Source: Anniella stebbinsi
Lineage: Eukaryota; Chordata; Lepidosauria; Squamata; Anniellidae
Reading direction: 5' to 3'
Assembly: GCA_029215795.1 (NCBI GenBank)
Contig: JARDYH010000002.1
Coordinates: forward strand, 109,676,501-109,740,500
DNA: 64,000 bases
The stretch's first letter is position 1. Each line of letters opens with the position of its first letter. This document shows, one piece after another, positions 1-17,700 of the stretch. A model generated the notes under the pieces. It was not told the DNA's origin and ran no database searches. It saw nothing but the letters and a program-made list of their open reading frames with translations. Both the position numbers and the translations under genes were made by a program.

Positions 1-5551
<5,551 letters not shown>

Positions 5552-5696
5552 TCAGCCCTTTTGAGAAGGGTCCAGCAGCAGTATGGAGCAGAAGGGGAGA
5601 CATTTATCCTTTCTGTAGCATGGGGGAGATCTTCCCAAAAGCAAAGAGACATACAGAGAGGAAGAGAAGAAACTGGGCGTTCTACTGGTAACCATT

Positions 5697-5718
5697 CAAT
5701 GCAATGCAACTCAATGCA
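5697..5718 (+). promoter_or_regulatory. ABCA1: Cluster of three miR-33 seed-match sites in the ABCA1 3'UTR
   Basis: The heptamer CAATGCA, complementary to the miR-33 seed, occurs at 5697-5703, 5702-5708 and 5712-5718, about 146-167 nt past the stop codon. Mammalian ABCA1 is known to be repressed by miR-33, encoded in SREBF introns, through a cluster of closely spaced sites in the proximal 3'UTR. The same arrangement here points to conserved post-transcriptional control of cholesterol export. The first two sites overlap by two bases, so they cannot be occupied together. Confidence 0.85.
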
Positions 5719-6539
5719 AAGAAAACAATATTCCATTAGAGAGGCGGTGCCTCTTGGAGATGTTGCCTTGTACTGTTCTCTAGTGAAAGACTTGAATCTA
5801 GTTGTTCTTACTTTATATAACTCTGTGAAATTCTAGTATGGTGCCACTTGCTACTATGGCCTTCTGCCATACTCCCAACTTGTTTCTACGTAGTATGTTT
5901 TTGGTTCAGGGCTGCGCAAGAGCAATTCAGAGGATTCTTGGCCAGTGATTATTTATTTGCCGTGTTAAGGCATGCCTAGCCCTCCCGCAGGGTAAGTGGA
6001 ACTGCTTGGGTGCTACATCCATTGCTGGCAATGAATGCATCAACGTGACCAGTGCCAAGCAGTACCCAAACTGAAGGCATCGTTGTGGCCTTATTTTAGT
6101 ATTAGCTGTTGGCCTGGTTCATCTACACAAGTTCAAGGGGACTTGTAGAAAGACCATCAGTGGTCTTAACAGTGGGCCATGAAGCACACCACCTCAAAAT
6201 ATGCATACACTTAATTCAGTGTCCCTTGTTAGGGTGTAGCAAAACTAACCATCAACCATGCAAATATTTGAGAGGATTTCTATCCCACTGGTATGGTGAC
6301 CAATCACTTATCCACTGTGCTTTTGTGGAGCTGTTGCTTTCCCCACCCCGCCAGCTTTTATTACTTAAGACTCATGTTTGATATGTTTATTTTCTTTGCA
6401 ACAGTATTATTTATAGAAGTGACTCAGCAATGTTTGTGGAGCCCTGGACCATCTCCATGTCCCTGTCAGTTTTTTAAAAAATATTATGTCTATATTGCCA
6501 CTGTATTACATTCAATATCTAGATGCAAACGTTGAAAGA

Positions 6540-6625
6540 GGTTTATAGCAGAGCAACCACCCTTGAGCAGGGGGTTGGACTCGATGGCCTTATAGGCCCC
6601 TTCGAACTCTTTGGTTCTATGATAC
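6540..6625 (+). mobile_element. CR1 LINE 3' tail fragment
   Basis: The text gagcagggggttggactcga followed by tggccttataggcccctt is the conserved 3' terminal part of CR1 LINEs. Here it ends with a degraded ttggttctatgat. It sits inside the ABCA1 3'UTR and would be part of the mRNA. Confidence 0.8.
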
Positions 6626-7488
6626 CCCATTTTCAGTTAACATAAGGTTCGCAGCGTTGGATTTTCCTACATAAGGTGCCAAATTCTTGGATGGTCCCCT
6701 CTTACCCTGCACATAAGTCATTGCCCTTTTAAGTCTCTAAAGAAAATGCCATGGTGGCTCCTCCCACCCTTTTTAGTTTTGTCATCTATCCTTCCCTTCA
6801 ACTGCTGTGTGGCGACTCCTGTAGAGCTCCTACTTCTACTGGAGATTGAAGGTAAACTGCCTCAGATTTTGGGGTAAGAGTGGAAATCCCCAGGCAGCAG
6901 ATTAATCGATTGCATTAATTCAAAAATATGATGTAGGCTCAGTTTTAAAGAAGACTTGCAAAAGAACTGCTCATTTAAGAAGCAACGTCAATGGTTTTTA
7001 CAAGTCAATCAAACATGTACTTTTATGCCAAAAGCTAGTACCTCTTATAAATACTGGAGTACCTTAAAAAAAAAAGGTTGGGTTTATGAAACATCTTAAT
7101 GGGCAAAATCCTACATTGCTTGAGTGAACTTCTGCTCACGCGGTGAGACTTTCTCTTCCCAACGTTGAAGATGTACAAAGAACTGCAGGGAGGGTATAGA
7201 AATTCTCCCCACCCCGTTCCACTGATGGAAGCCATTCTATCAGTGGGATGAGTTAATTGGATTCCACCCCATGTCTGCAACTTCAGTAGGGATTACATTC
7301 ATGCCCCAAATCTGAAAAGGTTAGTTGCAACTAAGTCCTTCTAAAGCCAGAGGACATGCATTTAGATCCTACACACTCTTATTTTCTTTTCTGTCCCCAG
7401 CCCAGCCATAAAATGCCTGTAGCTCTTACACCTCAAAGGCTGCTTTCTTCTCTGCAGCAGATATTCTGAAGTTAGAATTCAGTCATTA

Positions 7489-7564
7489 TTTGGCAATGTT
7501 GTTACACAGGGCACACAGTGGCTTTATTTGGCAATGTTGTTACACAGGGCACACAGTGGCTATG
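7489..7564. repeat. 38-bp direct tandem duplication
   Basis: The unit starting tttggcaatgttgttacaca and ending gtggctttat is repeated twice in direct tandem with almost no divergence (start-to-start 38 bp). It lies in the distal ABCA1 3'UTR. Confidence 0.9.
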
Positions 7565-8462
7565 TCATAAGTTTAAAAACAACCAAGAGATTCATCCTTC
7601 CATACAGAACCAGGAGTGCTCTTTTAGTATATCGTTTAAGATAAACTTGGAATTCTGCCCAAGAGAGAGATAATCCATACAAAGTTAACTATGTAAGAGC
7701 GTACTCTCCTACGTGTCTACTAAATAATAAACCTCTTTGAGTTCAAGGGGGCCTACTCCCACGTCAGCAGGCATAGGATTGCTAGGCATACTTATCTGGG
7801 CGTTATTTCTGAGAAGACATGTAGAGGAGTGCACTGTAAGTCCCATTGTTTTCAATGGGAAAGATTTACACACAGGCTTCTTCATGTAAAACAATGGTTC
7901 CGAGAAGTGCTTCTCCATAGGAGTGAGGATCCCACATTGAACACTAGTACTATGTACAGCAGTTGCCTCAAACTATGTAAACCATTTTGTGTTGGGTGTG
8001 AGTTAGTCAAACTTATCCTCAGTGCTACGTGTGTCACGATATAAAACCACTGATCATGGAACTGTGCTGAGAACATTTACCACCTCAATGTGTATGTGGT
8101 GAAGTCGCTGCATCCCTCTGCAGTTATTTGTACTGCTGTAGGGGCTCTTTCCTATGAATACTTTTCTTATAGGAGTAATACTTACGGCAAGCCTGTATTA
8201 CCGTGCTTTTCCTTCTAGCCTCCTTTTAAAACGGTTGGTCCTTCATTCCAAGCACTTTATGCTAGCTGTAATGGGATCTATTTTTGCACTGGAATACCCA
8301 TTAAATTTGGAAAAAACTAGAGCAGTTTCACACACACGAACACAAAAATAAAGTTAAAATGTTTGAATGGACACTTTCATGAAAAACAAATATATTTGTA
8401 TTGCTAATAACTATTTGTGAAATATTAGTAGACATTTGTTAATTGCCTTGTATCAAGTACAA

Positions 8463-8468
8463 CAATAA
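8463..8468 (+). terminator. ABCA1: Likely ABCA1 polyadenylation signal
   Basis: AATAAA followed within 10-20 nt by a GT-rich element (agtgttgctggtc). Upstream hexamers at 7726-7731 and 8347-8352 could give shorter isoforms. This last one best fits the expected 3'UTR length. Confidence 0.6.
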
Positions 8469-8490
8469 AAGTGTTGCTGGTCTATAAATG

Positions 8491-10929
8491 TTTACGCATT
8501 TACTATAAAAACACTGCAGCATTTTTTCCTGTTACCATATTAGGAAAGATTTCCATGTTTCCTGGTAAACTGCATGGTGTTCTACATCTGGCCAAATGAC
8601 ATAGTTTAGAATCCTATCATACCCTATATTTTGCCCTTCACCACAGTGGAATATTACAGGATTCAAATATGCAAGGCAATCATATGCATGTTTTACCCAG
8701 AAGTTACTCAAGTCAATGGGATTTACTCCCTAGTAGGATTGCGGCCTGACAGTGGAATCTTATACATGGCTATTCCAAAGATCTACTACTGTAATTCAAT
8801 AGGACTTATTCCTATTGAATTAGGAATATGATTGAATTCCTATTGAATTCAATCATATGTATATGATTGAAACCTTAAAAAGGGAACTTGTATAGCTTGT
8901 ATAGACAGCTGGTATAGAAGCTAAATTTGAGACCGAGTTTTTTTGTGTGGAGTAGTTCCATCTGTTGATGTTAATATTAAAGCAGCAGCATCCTAGATCA
9001 CCAATGGCATATTGAAATTATTTTGTTTGGCCCGAGAATAAATCTTATACTCACTGACCCGAGAATAAGTCCCAGTGAATTGGGTGGGGTTGCTTCAGAA
9101 AATTCTACAGTGAGCTCCCCTCTTCATCTGTTCGTGAACATACTTTAGCTGACTGCGCAGATGATATGTAATCCCAGGTGTCACCAATGCCAACCATTAA
9201 ATTCACTTCTTTGTGATTTTCCCCTAGCCATTTGTTTGATTTACGGCTTATGCCCTTTATGCCTCCCCAACTCCATATGGCAACACTACTTTGTCCTTGT
9301 ATAGCAAAAAACATTTTCCCTATGTCTGAGATTCTTGGGGCACCTTTGCAACTCAGTTACATTGCCTTTGGAAGTCCTAGGTCACATGAGAAGGGCCCAT
9401 GCGGCTTCCCTTCTCAGCATCACAGCCTGGAAGGGGCTGCCCAATGAGGCACCTAGGCGGCAAAGGAAACATGAGAAGGGGAAGTCCTTCTGCACATGAC
9501 ACAGAATGAGGTAGCAAGAGTTCTGAGCTGTAGCATCGCAAGCTGCGATAAGTGGAGGCAGTAATTTGTCGTAGTGCTCCAACATGTAAAAGGAATTCCT
9601 GCACTAGGATACCAGAGAGGAGACTACATTAAATCCCATCCACCACCCACCTCCAATAGGCTTGCTTCTTGTGGTGAAGGAGTTGTGTTTACGTGGATAG
9701 ATCAGGAAGGAAAACCTGAAAGCCAAAACATCTGGAAGGCCACGATTCTCATCAGCCCTAGCCAGCATAGCCAATTATAAGGCATGATGGGGGTTGTAGG
9801 CTGACAATATCTGGAGGACCACAAGTTGTCCATCCATGGGGCAGCGCATTCAAGACTCTGCCCACCCACTGCCATTTGAAGTGACGTAGTGCAAACGGGT
9901 GCCATACATCTTTTGCTAGTTGTGTGCTGTTTTGTTCCATACACACCCCAAGTTTGTATAAAGATGAAGTGTTCTCAGCCACTCTGGATGCTCCATCCTC
10001 CCTTGTGGAGTGCGTGAATGAACTTCCACCCCAACTGCAAAAACATCTGAATGCACACGCACCCTCCAGGGTTAAAAAGGACCTAAATTATTATAACTGG
10101 TTCAATAAGGGAACGACGGCTAGAACCTGAAGTGGCAGATGCAATTAAAGCAGAAAAGCAAGACCACAATAGTAGGCATAAACTTTACAAAGTCCTTTTT
10201 GATGTTTACATTTCAGCATTTACATTTTAGGAATTGCTGTTTGGGTAATAGATCCAAATATGCAAGCATGCGCATGCCACTTAAGATGCAACAGACATGC
10301 ATTTTGCCACAGACCCTTTAAAAAACAATCAGTTTATTCACAGTTTCAACCTTTTAGGAAGCCAGTGCTAGCCCTATGTACATGGAATGATTTATCTGAT
10401 CCCCCTCGCACTGAAATTCACTCTGGATCCTAAACAGAAATGGCCTGGTGAATTCTCATATAGCATCAAAAATGTTTGGAAAGGAAAAGTTCATCTTCGT
10501 GATTTTTTGAACAATGTTCACTCCACCTCTATCTAAACTGTATTGCAAGGGCTTATTTGACCCAATTTTAGTCCAACCACAGCCAGAAAGTTCATGATTT
10601 TTTTTTAAAAAAAACTTCTATTGCTTAGGCCAGTGATGGAACTGTGCATCTTCACCATATTGAATGCATGTGATGTAGCTTTTGAGCTTTAGAACAACTT
10701 AGTCTAACAAGTAGTGTTTCAGTGTGCTGCAGACAGTGTGAAAAATGCATCACTGTCCACATGTGGGGGGGGGGGTGTGTGTGTACCACCCTTCCTTGTT
10801 TGCCTGTCTGTATTGTTTCAAGTCCTAGCAAAAATGGTTTGACAAGGCAATGGCGCAAAAGAACCATGCGTAGAGACTCTGGGAAACACAGCCTCTCTCC
10901 AATCACTTTCAGCTTTATTTCCAGCCTTA
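8491..10929. other. Intergenic spacer between convergent ABCA1 and NIPSNAP3
   Basis: No exon is recognised. It contains AT-rich palindromic sequence near 8800-8870 and a copy of the common aactcccatca-type palindromic repeat around 9715-9830. AATAAA on the minus strand at 10333-10338 and 10914-10919 are candidate 3' ends for the downstream minus-strand gene. Confidence 0.5.
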
Positions 10930-11471
10930 GGCTCAGTTCAGACAACACATTTCTCAATGGTGGTTTTAAGAACTCCACGGTGGAGTTTTTACACCACCAT
11001 TGAAAAATGAGTTGTCTGGTGGAAAACTCCACGCAACGGTGGAGTCTTTTTGGAAAACACTCCACGCAGGATATCCACACTGTGCAGAGGACAGTTCCTG
11101 CACAACCATTGTGTGGCGTGTTGTGTGGCGGGCTCCGTGGAGTTTTCCATTACGTTGAGTTGACTTTTCCCACTGGTTACAGAGTACCCTGGCAAGAGCA
11201 GCGAAAGGAGCAAGTGCTGCTCTAGGACAGCCGCTGGGATTGTGTTTTTTTGCAGCAATGGCTGATGGAATACCATCGGGAGGACCGGGGGAGGAGCGAG
11301 GGTGGAGGAACTGTCAATCAAACATCGCGATGGATTTTACTCAACTCCACAGTAGCCCACAGTCACACAACAGTGGGGTTAGAACAAGTTGTGTGGGGAG
11401 TACCTCCTAAAACTCAACCGTTGAGTGGAGTTTTCACACTGCATTGACTAATGTCTTGTCTGAACTGAGCC
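10930..11471. mobile_element. Non-autonomous DNA transposon with TTA target duplication
   Basis: The element begins ggctcagttcagacaacac and ends ttgtctgaactgagcc, giving terminal inverted repeats of about 15 bp. It is flanked by TTA at 10927-10929 and 11472-11474. A 3-bp TWA duplication with GG-starting termini fits the PIF/Harbinger superfamily. Inner inverted motifs (ccacggtggagtttt and its relatives) recur, and no transposase is present. It may be transcribed as part of the NIPSNAP3 3'UTR or its downstream flank. Confidence 0.7.
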
Positions 11472-11796
11472 TTAGTGTCCTTTTACACCATTGCCCTGTT
11501 CCCATATGCTTTAAGTACACAAGGAGAAGCCTAGGATAAGGAATTTATAGAAACCCCTTTTTATATTTACAAAGCTGTAGTAACCTTTGGATTCTGACTT
11601 AGTGAATGGGTCATGCTCTCTGTCATCATGCATTCCACTTCCAAACAAGGGAGATTATATTGCTACAAGCAAAAACAGAGGATGTAGATTGGGTTTGAAT
11701 CCAGTTTTGTACACTGGAAGAAATATGGCTAGATTATCACAAACGTGCTTAACAGTATCATAGAAAAGTACTTTTTCCCCATATAAGTATAGAAAA

Positions 11797-14700
11797 CTAT
11801 TTCAACGGTGAGAATGATGTAGGCACCAGGAGACTGTTCTGCTGCGATTCCAGGAACTGAACACTTTCCCGAACTGAAAATAAATTACATAGATAATTAC
11901 AAAATAAGAGGAGACATAAGCAATGCTGCAATTTTGATTTAAAGAAAAAAGAAAGGAAAGGAAGATTCACTTACCAGCTGCTACCACCCTGGGATCCTCA
12001 TGGGCAGAGTGTCTTCCAGCTGCACGATTGTCAGGGTTCTCATTCCACCAAAGCGCATGAACTAAGAAGAGAGAAAAGTGCAACTAAATAATGTTATGAA
12101 TTATTCAATTATGAATTTAAAGTATCCATCAATTCTTCTCTGTTTTGCTATGAAGTCTTATGCAACTGTTTGTGATCTACTGTTGCGTACACCACCCTTT
12201 TTGATCAAATATAAATACATCCTTTCCAAAATGCACTTCACATAACACCACCGGTACACCAGTGGGCCTGTATAGGCAACACGCTAAGCCATTGTTAGGC
12301 CGCTAACCTTTTTGCAGCAAATGGTTAGTGGGCGTGTTTAAACCATGGTCATGTAGCCACCATGGTTAGAAATGGTTCACATGAAACTCTAACGCCGTAA
12401 GGTTTAGCACAAATTGCTTAACCATCATGACTTCACGTGTTGCCTGAACAGGGTCAGTAACTGTCACAGTAAAAACACACAAACACTCACTGGCTGAATT
12501 CGGACAACACGACAGTCAATGGTGGGGTAATAATCAACTTTACAGTTGTTCATCTAGGGGGTACTTGTTGAGGAGAAAATTCCAGATACAAAGTGGATTA
12601 AAAGAAAGTTATTAAATCTAGGTCCGAAGGACACAGCCAGCTGCAAGCAATATGTTGAGGGAGTATCCTGGAGGACAGACCGATTATTGCTTGAGCACCA
12701 GCATAAGATAAGGCAGATTGTGCAGGGTGGGGCTGGTATGTAGAAAGTATAAAAGTGAGTCTAATTAGAAAGACTTTGTGGGAGACGTTTGATGTGAGGA
12801 GGTCGGACTGGATGATTTTGTACAGGAGGAGAATTGTGTAAATAATGATTGGAAAACCGATGTGCTGTAAATAGATTGGACCACTAGTAAACAACTCTGT
12901 ATTATACACAAGAAGTTGGCGTGTGAGTATTCCTTGAATGAGAGACTCTTATTGAACCAAGTTCTAACACAAACGCTAGCTGCGTTTGGCCCTTTTGCTT
13001 CCAATTCCTCAACAGTACTCCCCACACAACATGGTAATAAATAATCAACTGTGGTGTGGATTAGGATCAGCACTGAGCTGACTATAGCAGCATTCGGATG
13101 ACACGATAGTCAATACAACTGACGATTGTTTCCCCGCCCCAGCTGCTTATTGTGTCGTCCAAATTCAGCCACTGTATCAGGCACCAGAGCTTTGCTTGTA
13201 CAATATTGCAAATGTCATTAAGTGTTTTAGCCTCAGCTGTTAAACTTTCATGGAATCAGAAGAGCATAAATTAGAATCTGTCCTTGTCCAGACAGATAAT
13301 TTTGCAGTGCCCATCTTAATTCCTATCACAATTACCACTCACTGCAAGATTCAAGGGTAGGGATAGAACTACATAACCCTAGTTCCATCTCCACAGGCAA
13401 ACAGCCCGATTATTCATCTGCCAAAAGACCAACAGACACCAGCCCAAGTATCTACCTCTGTTAAGTAGACCATATTCTGTGTGGAAAACGCCAATCAGCT
13501 TAGTGTATCCTGTCTTTATATGAGCGCTAATTGCTGCTTTAAAGGATTGTCCCCACACTGCTGGTCCACCAGGTTTCATCTGGAAGGTAACCAACTCATA
13601 GACTCCTAGATAGGAAGGGAGGAAAAGCACCACAAACAATCAATTCAGAATCAGATACGGCCCTCCAATAGAGCATAATCAGGTCTATGTATATTCTATA
13701 AATGAACATAGTATGGGACACGCACAGAATTCAGCACTCAGACTATCGCAGCCTTCAACTTAAAGGGGGAAAATCTAATCCTTGTGGCTGGAAAGGTAGG
13801 ACTGAATTTCTGATGAGATCCCCAAAGACGAAAGGTGTTAGTAGGATTAACTCCTTGCCTTGCCCCATATGTAGCATAGTAGGATTTATGCAAAATAAAG
13901 AAACCTGCTAATTTGCTTAACCTGCACAAGCCACAGAAACTTGGGCATGTCTGCCATGGAGCCTCTTACATCGCAGAGAATTCTGGAGCATGTGGTACGG
14001 TGAACATTCAGTTCATGCATGGTTCTGGCCAGCCCTCTTGGGTCTCATGGTCACTCTGCATGAACTGGAAGCGCACCCTAGAACACACAAACACTCCCTG
14101 TAGTAGTTACATAATGTAAAAGAGTGATAGCAGCGGGAAAACCAACTGCTTATTTGCCGTTACTAGGCTTTTAAGGGACTCTGGCCTTTTAAAAGCGAAT
14201 TTCTAGTCCTTATGGCTGTAAATACAGAACCCACAGCAAGACAAAGTTTGACCTCAGGAGAAAAGCTAGCAGTCTGCACAATTAAAGATGCCAATATACC
14301 CACCATCCATTTAAGCATACAGAGTCGACAGCTTGGAGCAAAGCACTGCAAAAGAAACATACCATCTTTTTGAGGGCTGCCAAGTTCACACCAGGGCACC
14401 AGGTAAACAATTTCATTCTCTTGTTTGTCTAACAAGGGCAGCATTCGAGACAGGTATTTTTCCTGCCATTCTTGGTCTTTAGTTAGTGCTGTCCGGACAG
14501 CAGTTCTTTGTGCAAAGCTTGCTACAAACAAAGGAAAGGCAGGTGAAGATTACTATGTGCAGATGCTCAGTTCAGAGTGTTATTTGGGGATAGTTCCATA
14601 GAGTCAAGATGACAACTGCATGGTGAATGAACTTGCAACACAGTGACCTGGAAACCTCTGTTGCCAACCACAACTGACCGTCTTATCATTGCTGTCTTAG

Positions 14701-17700
14701 TGACTCTGTCTAACAAGTCTTCTTAACAAAGATTTGCTTTAGCCTGGAGCAGATATTTCAGCCATTCTGGGACTCTTTAGAATACTTATGCTTGTCTTTG
14801 CTCAAACATGGAAGAACAGGAGGTTGGCTAGCAGATAGTCAGCTTTGTCTGCTTAGAGATAAGCAATAAGTCTCAATAAGAGACAACCATGCCATACCAT
14901 GGTTAAGGAAGCAACTAGGACTTAACATCATGTCTGAACAGACAAAACATAGTTTGCAATTGGCCAGCAAACCAGAATCAGAAGCTATGGCTTGAAGTGC
15001 ATTTGCAGACTAGTCACCTTGAGCATGAACGGATAAAAATATAGTTGCAGACATTGCCTGGGAAGTGAACTCATGAAGGCAAATTCTGAGAGGATGAAAA
15101 ATGAAAATAAGTTTAAACATGGTTTTCCTGCTTTCCATTTGGAAGCTCAAACCATGACGCTAAACAATGGTTGATGGAAATTGTGGTTTGGTGTGATGTC
15201 TTGAACTGATCCCTAGGTCACCTGAGTGGTTAGGGTTGTCCCCTTCTGGAAGATGTGGTTTTCAGTAAGACACCACTTATGGTGCAATGCTATACATGTC
15301 TACTCAGCTGTACATCTCACTAAATTCAACGGGACTTACTCACAGGTAAGTTGCTATAGGACTGCAGACTTAAGCGCACACAATTCTTTCAATAATGCAC
15401 TTGTCAAGGTGTGGTTGAAAATAATTCGACGTACACCCATAGAAGGCCCATGTATACAGGCACACACTGGTCGAGCCCAACTCTCTTCACTTTCCAGATG
15501 AAAGCTAGTTGAGGAGTATAGCTAGAGTGACCAGATACAAAAGAGGGAAGGGCTCCTGCAGCTTTAACTGTTCTGGCGAAGAGGGAATTTCACCAGGTGC
15601 TGCATGCATACAGATGACACCTGCTGAAATTCCCTTTTCTATACAACTGTTAACGATACAAGAGCCCTGTCCTCCTTTCCATATGGTCACACTACTATAA
15701 AGCAAAATCACGAAAGCCACAGCTGACTCCTAGATGTGGTAACTATATCCATTTATGGCCAGTCTAAGGTAGGGTGACCAGATAAAATCCAGGTCAGGGC
15801 TCATGTAACTTTAACAGTTGTAGAGAAAAGGGAATTTCAGCCAGTGTCATTTGTATGCAATTAGTTCCTGGTGAAATTCTCCCTTCATCACAACAGTTAA
15901 AGGTGCAGGCACTATAGTAGAGTGACCATATACAAAAGAAGGCAGGGCCCCTGCAACTTTAACTGTTGTGATGAAGAGGGAATTTCACCAGGAACTAATT
16001 GCATACAAATGACACTGGCTGAAATTCCCTTTTCTCTACAACTGTTAAAGTTACATGAGCCCTGACCTGGATTTTATCTGGTCACCCTAGTCCAAGGGGA
16101 ATATTTTTATTAACAGTGCAATCTATTTTCTTTATTTATTACATTTCTATACTGGCCCAACAGCCAAAGCTCTCTGAAAGTCTACTGAAAAGCAGGTCCC
16201 ATTGAGGTCAATGAGACTTACTCCCAGTTTTCTGCACATTTAGACAGAAAAAGTCCTACAACTAGCTGGAGAATGCTGGGAGTTGTAGGATTTTTTTCTG
16301 CCTAAATATGCATAGGATTGTGTCCTTAAACTTTTAGTTCAGGATGGGGAACCTGTGTCCCTTCAGGTGTTGTTGGGTTACAACTCCCATCATCCCTGAC
16401 CATTGGCCATACTGGCCAGGGCTGATGGGAACTGGATTCAAACAATATCTGGAGAGGACCTCTTCTTTATTTGCCTTTAAATACCTATTTACTGATTGCT
16501 GGTGAGTTATAGTAATGTTTCTCATAAATTTATTACTATATTATTTTAAAATATTTATATACCACCCTTCATTATCAAAGCACAGCATACTCATTCTTAT
16601 TCATTTAAAATGTCAATGTAATATTATGTTTAAATTATTTCTTGAACCCTAATATTCTCATTTTGTTATTGGCATGCTTGAATTGTAAGTAAAATTATTC
16701 TAAATTAGCTTGACAGGTTTGATTTGTGACCAATAACACCTGGGACACTTTAGCCTCAAAACTGGCAGCACACTCAGAACCTAACAAATGGAAAGTTAGT
16801 AGAATCCTTACAAGTCTGTTTAACATTACTGTCCACCTTAAACCCTGGCTTCAAGTCCCAGTGAAGAGGGAAACTGGTAAGCATTAACTATAGTTAATTG
16901 GTGCCAGTGTAATCCTTCACTGCAGTTAAAAGCACTGGGACATGGGCAAAGAAAAGGGAGGGGGGATCGGTGATCTCAGAGGTCAACTTAACCATTAAAT
17001 AATAGCCAGAATTATGCCTGCATCAGCCCACTCATAGAAGGACAGGGCATCTTTGATATTTACTTTTCCATTCCCTATTACATTAAAACACCATTATCAA
17101 GGCAGCCTCAAATAACAAGCAAGCCCTTAATCCACAGCCTGACTAATTAAAATTTGCCTCCCAACTTAATTAACTCAAGGTTGAAGCCCTCATGAACATA
17201 CAGCATTTTATATTTTCTTAGACAGCTATCAGTGTCATTCCGCTGGCTAAAAACGGAGTGGGGAATACTATTATTTTTCTTTGAGAAATGTTAGGTACTA
17301 TTTTTACTTGTATGAGAGCACTCTAGATAACTAGAGGACAGATGAATACAAGCAATGATTGGCAGATGAAAGATTGGTAGGCTCTTTAAAATATAGGGCC
17401 CGAGCCACTAGATTTCTCCATGGCTTTGAAGCCAGACTGACTCCAAAACAGTTTATATGCACACTCCTATGGAAGGGTACTGTTTGAGGAAGTTGGTACA
17501 AAATAAAATGACGTCGAGTGAACTAAACTAAGGGGTCAGCAACTGGAGGTCCTTCGTCAACATCTAGCCTCCTAAGGGATTTTGCTTGGACCTCACCAGT
17601 TGCCAACAGGCATCTTTGTTAAGTTACGCTGGTTATGGGAGTTGCTGCCGTGAAACTCCTCACACTGCTAGAGTAATATGAGAAGCCCCAAGCTCCAGGG

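Larger units (their letters stand above)
5552..8490 (+). other. ABCA1: ABCA1 3' untranslated region
   Basis: From the stop codon to the last good polyadenylation signal is about 2.9 kb, comparable with the long 3'UTR known for mammalian ABCA1. No continuing reading frame is seen. It contains the miR-33 site cluster (5697-5718), a small CR1 tail (6540-6625), a 38-bp tandem duplication (7489-7564) and three AATAAA hexamers at 7726, 8347 and 8463. The 3' boundary is inferred from the last hexamer, which is followed by a GT-rich stretch. Confidence 0.7.

Noticed and set aside
5561..5836. Open frame continuing past the ABCA1 stop
   Set aside because: Different frame from the ABCA1 exon, not conserved in composition, and it overlaps the miR-33 site cluster of the 3'UTR.
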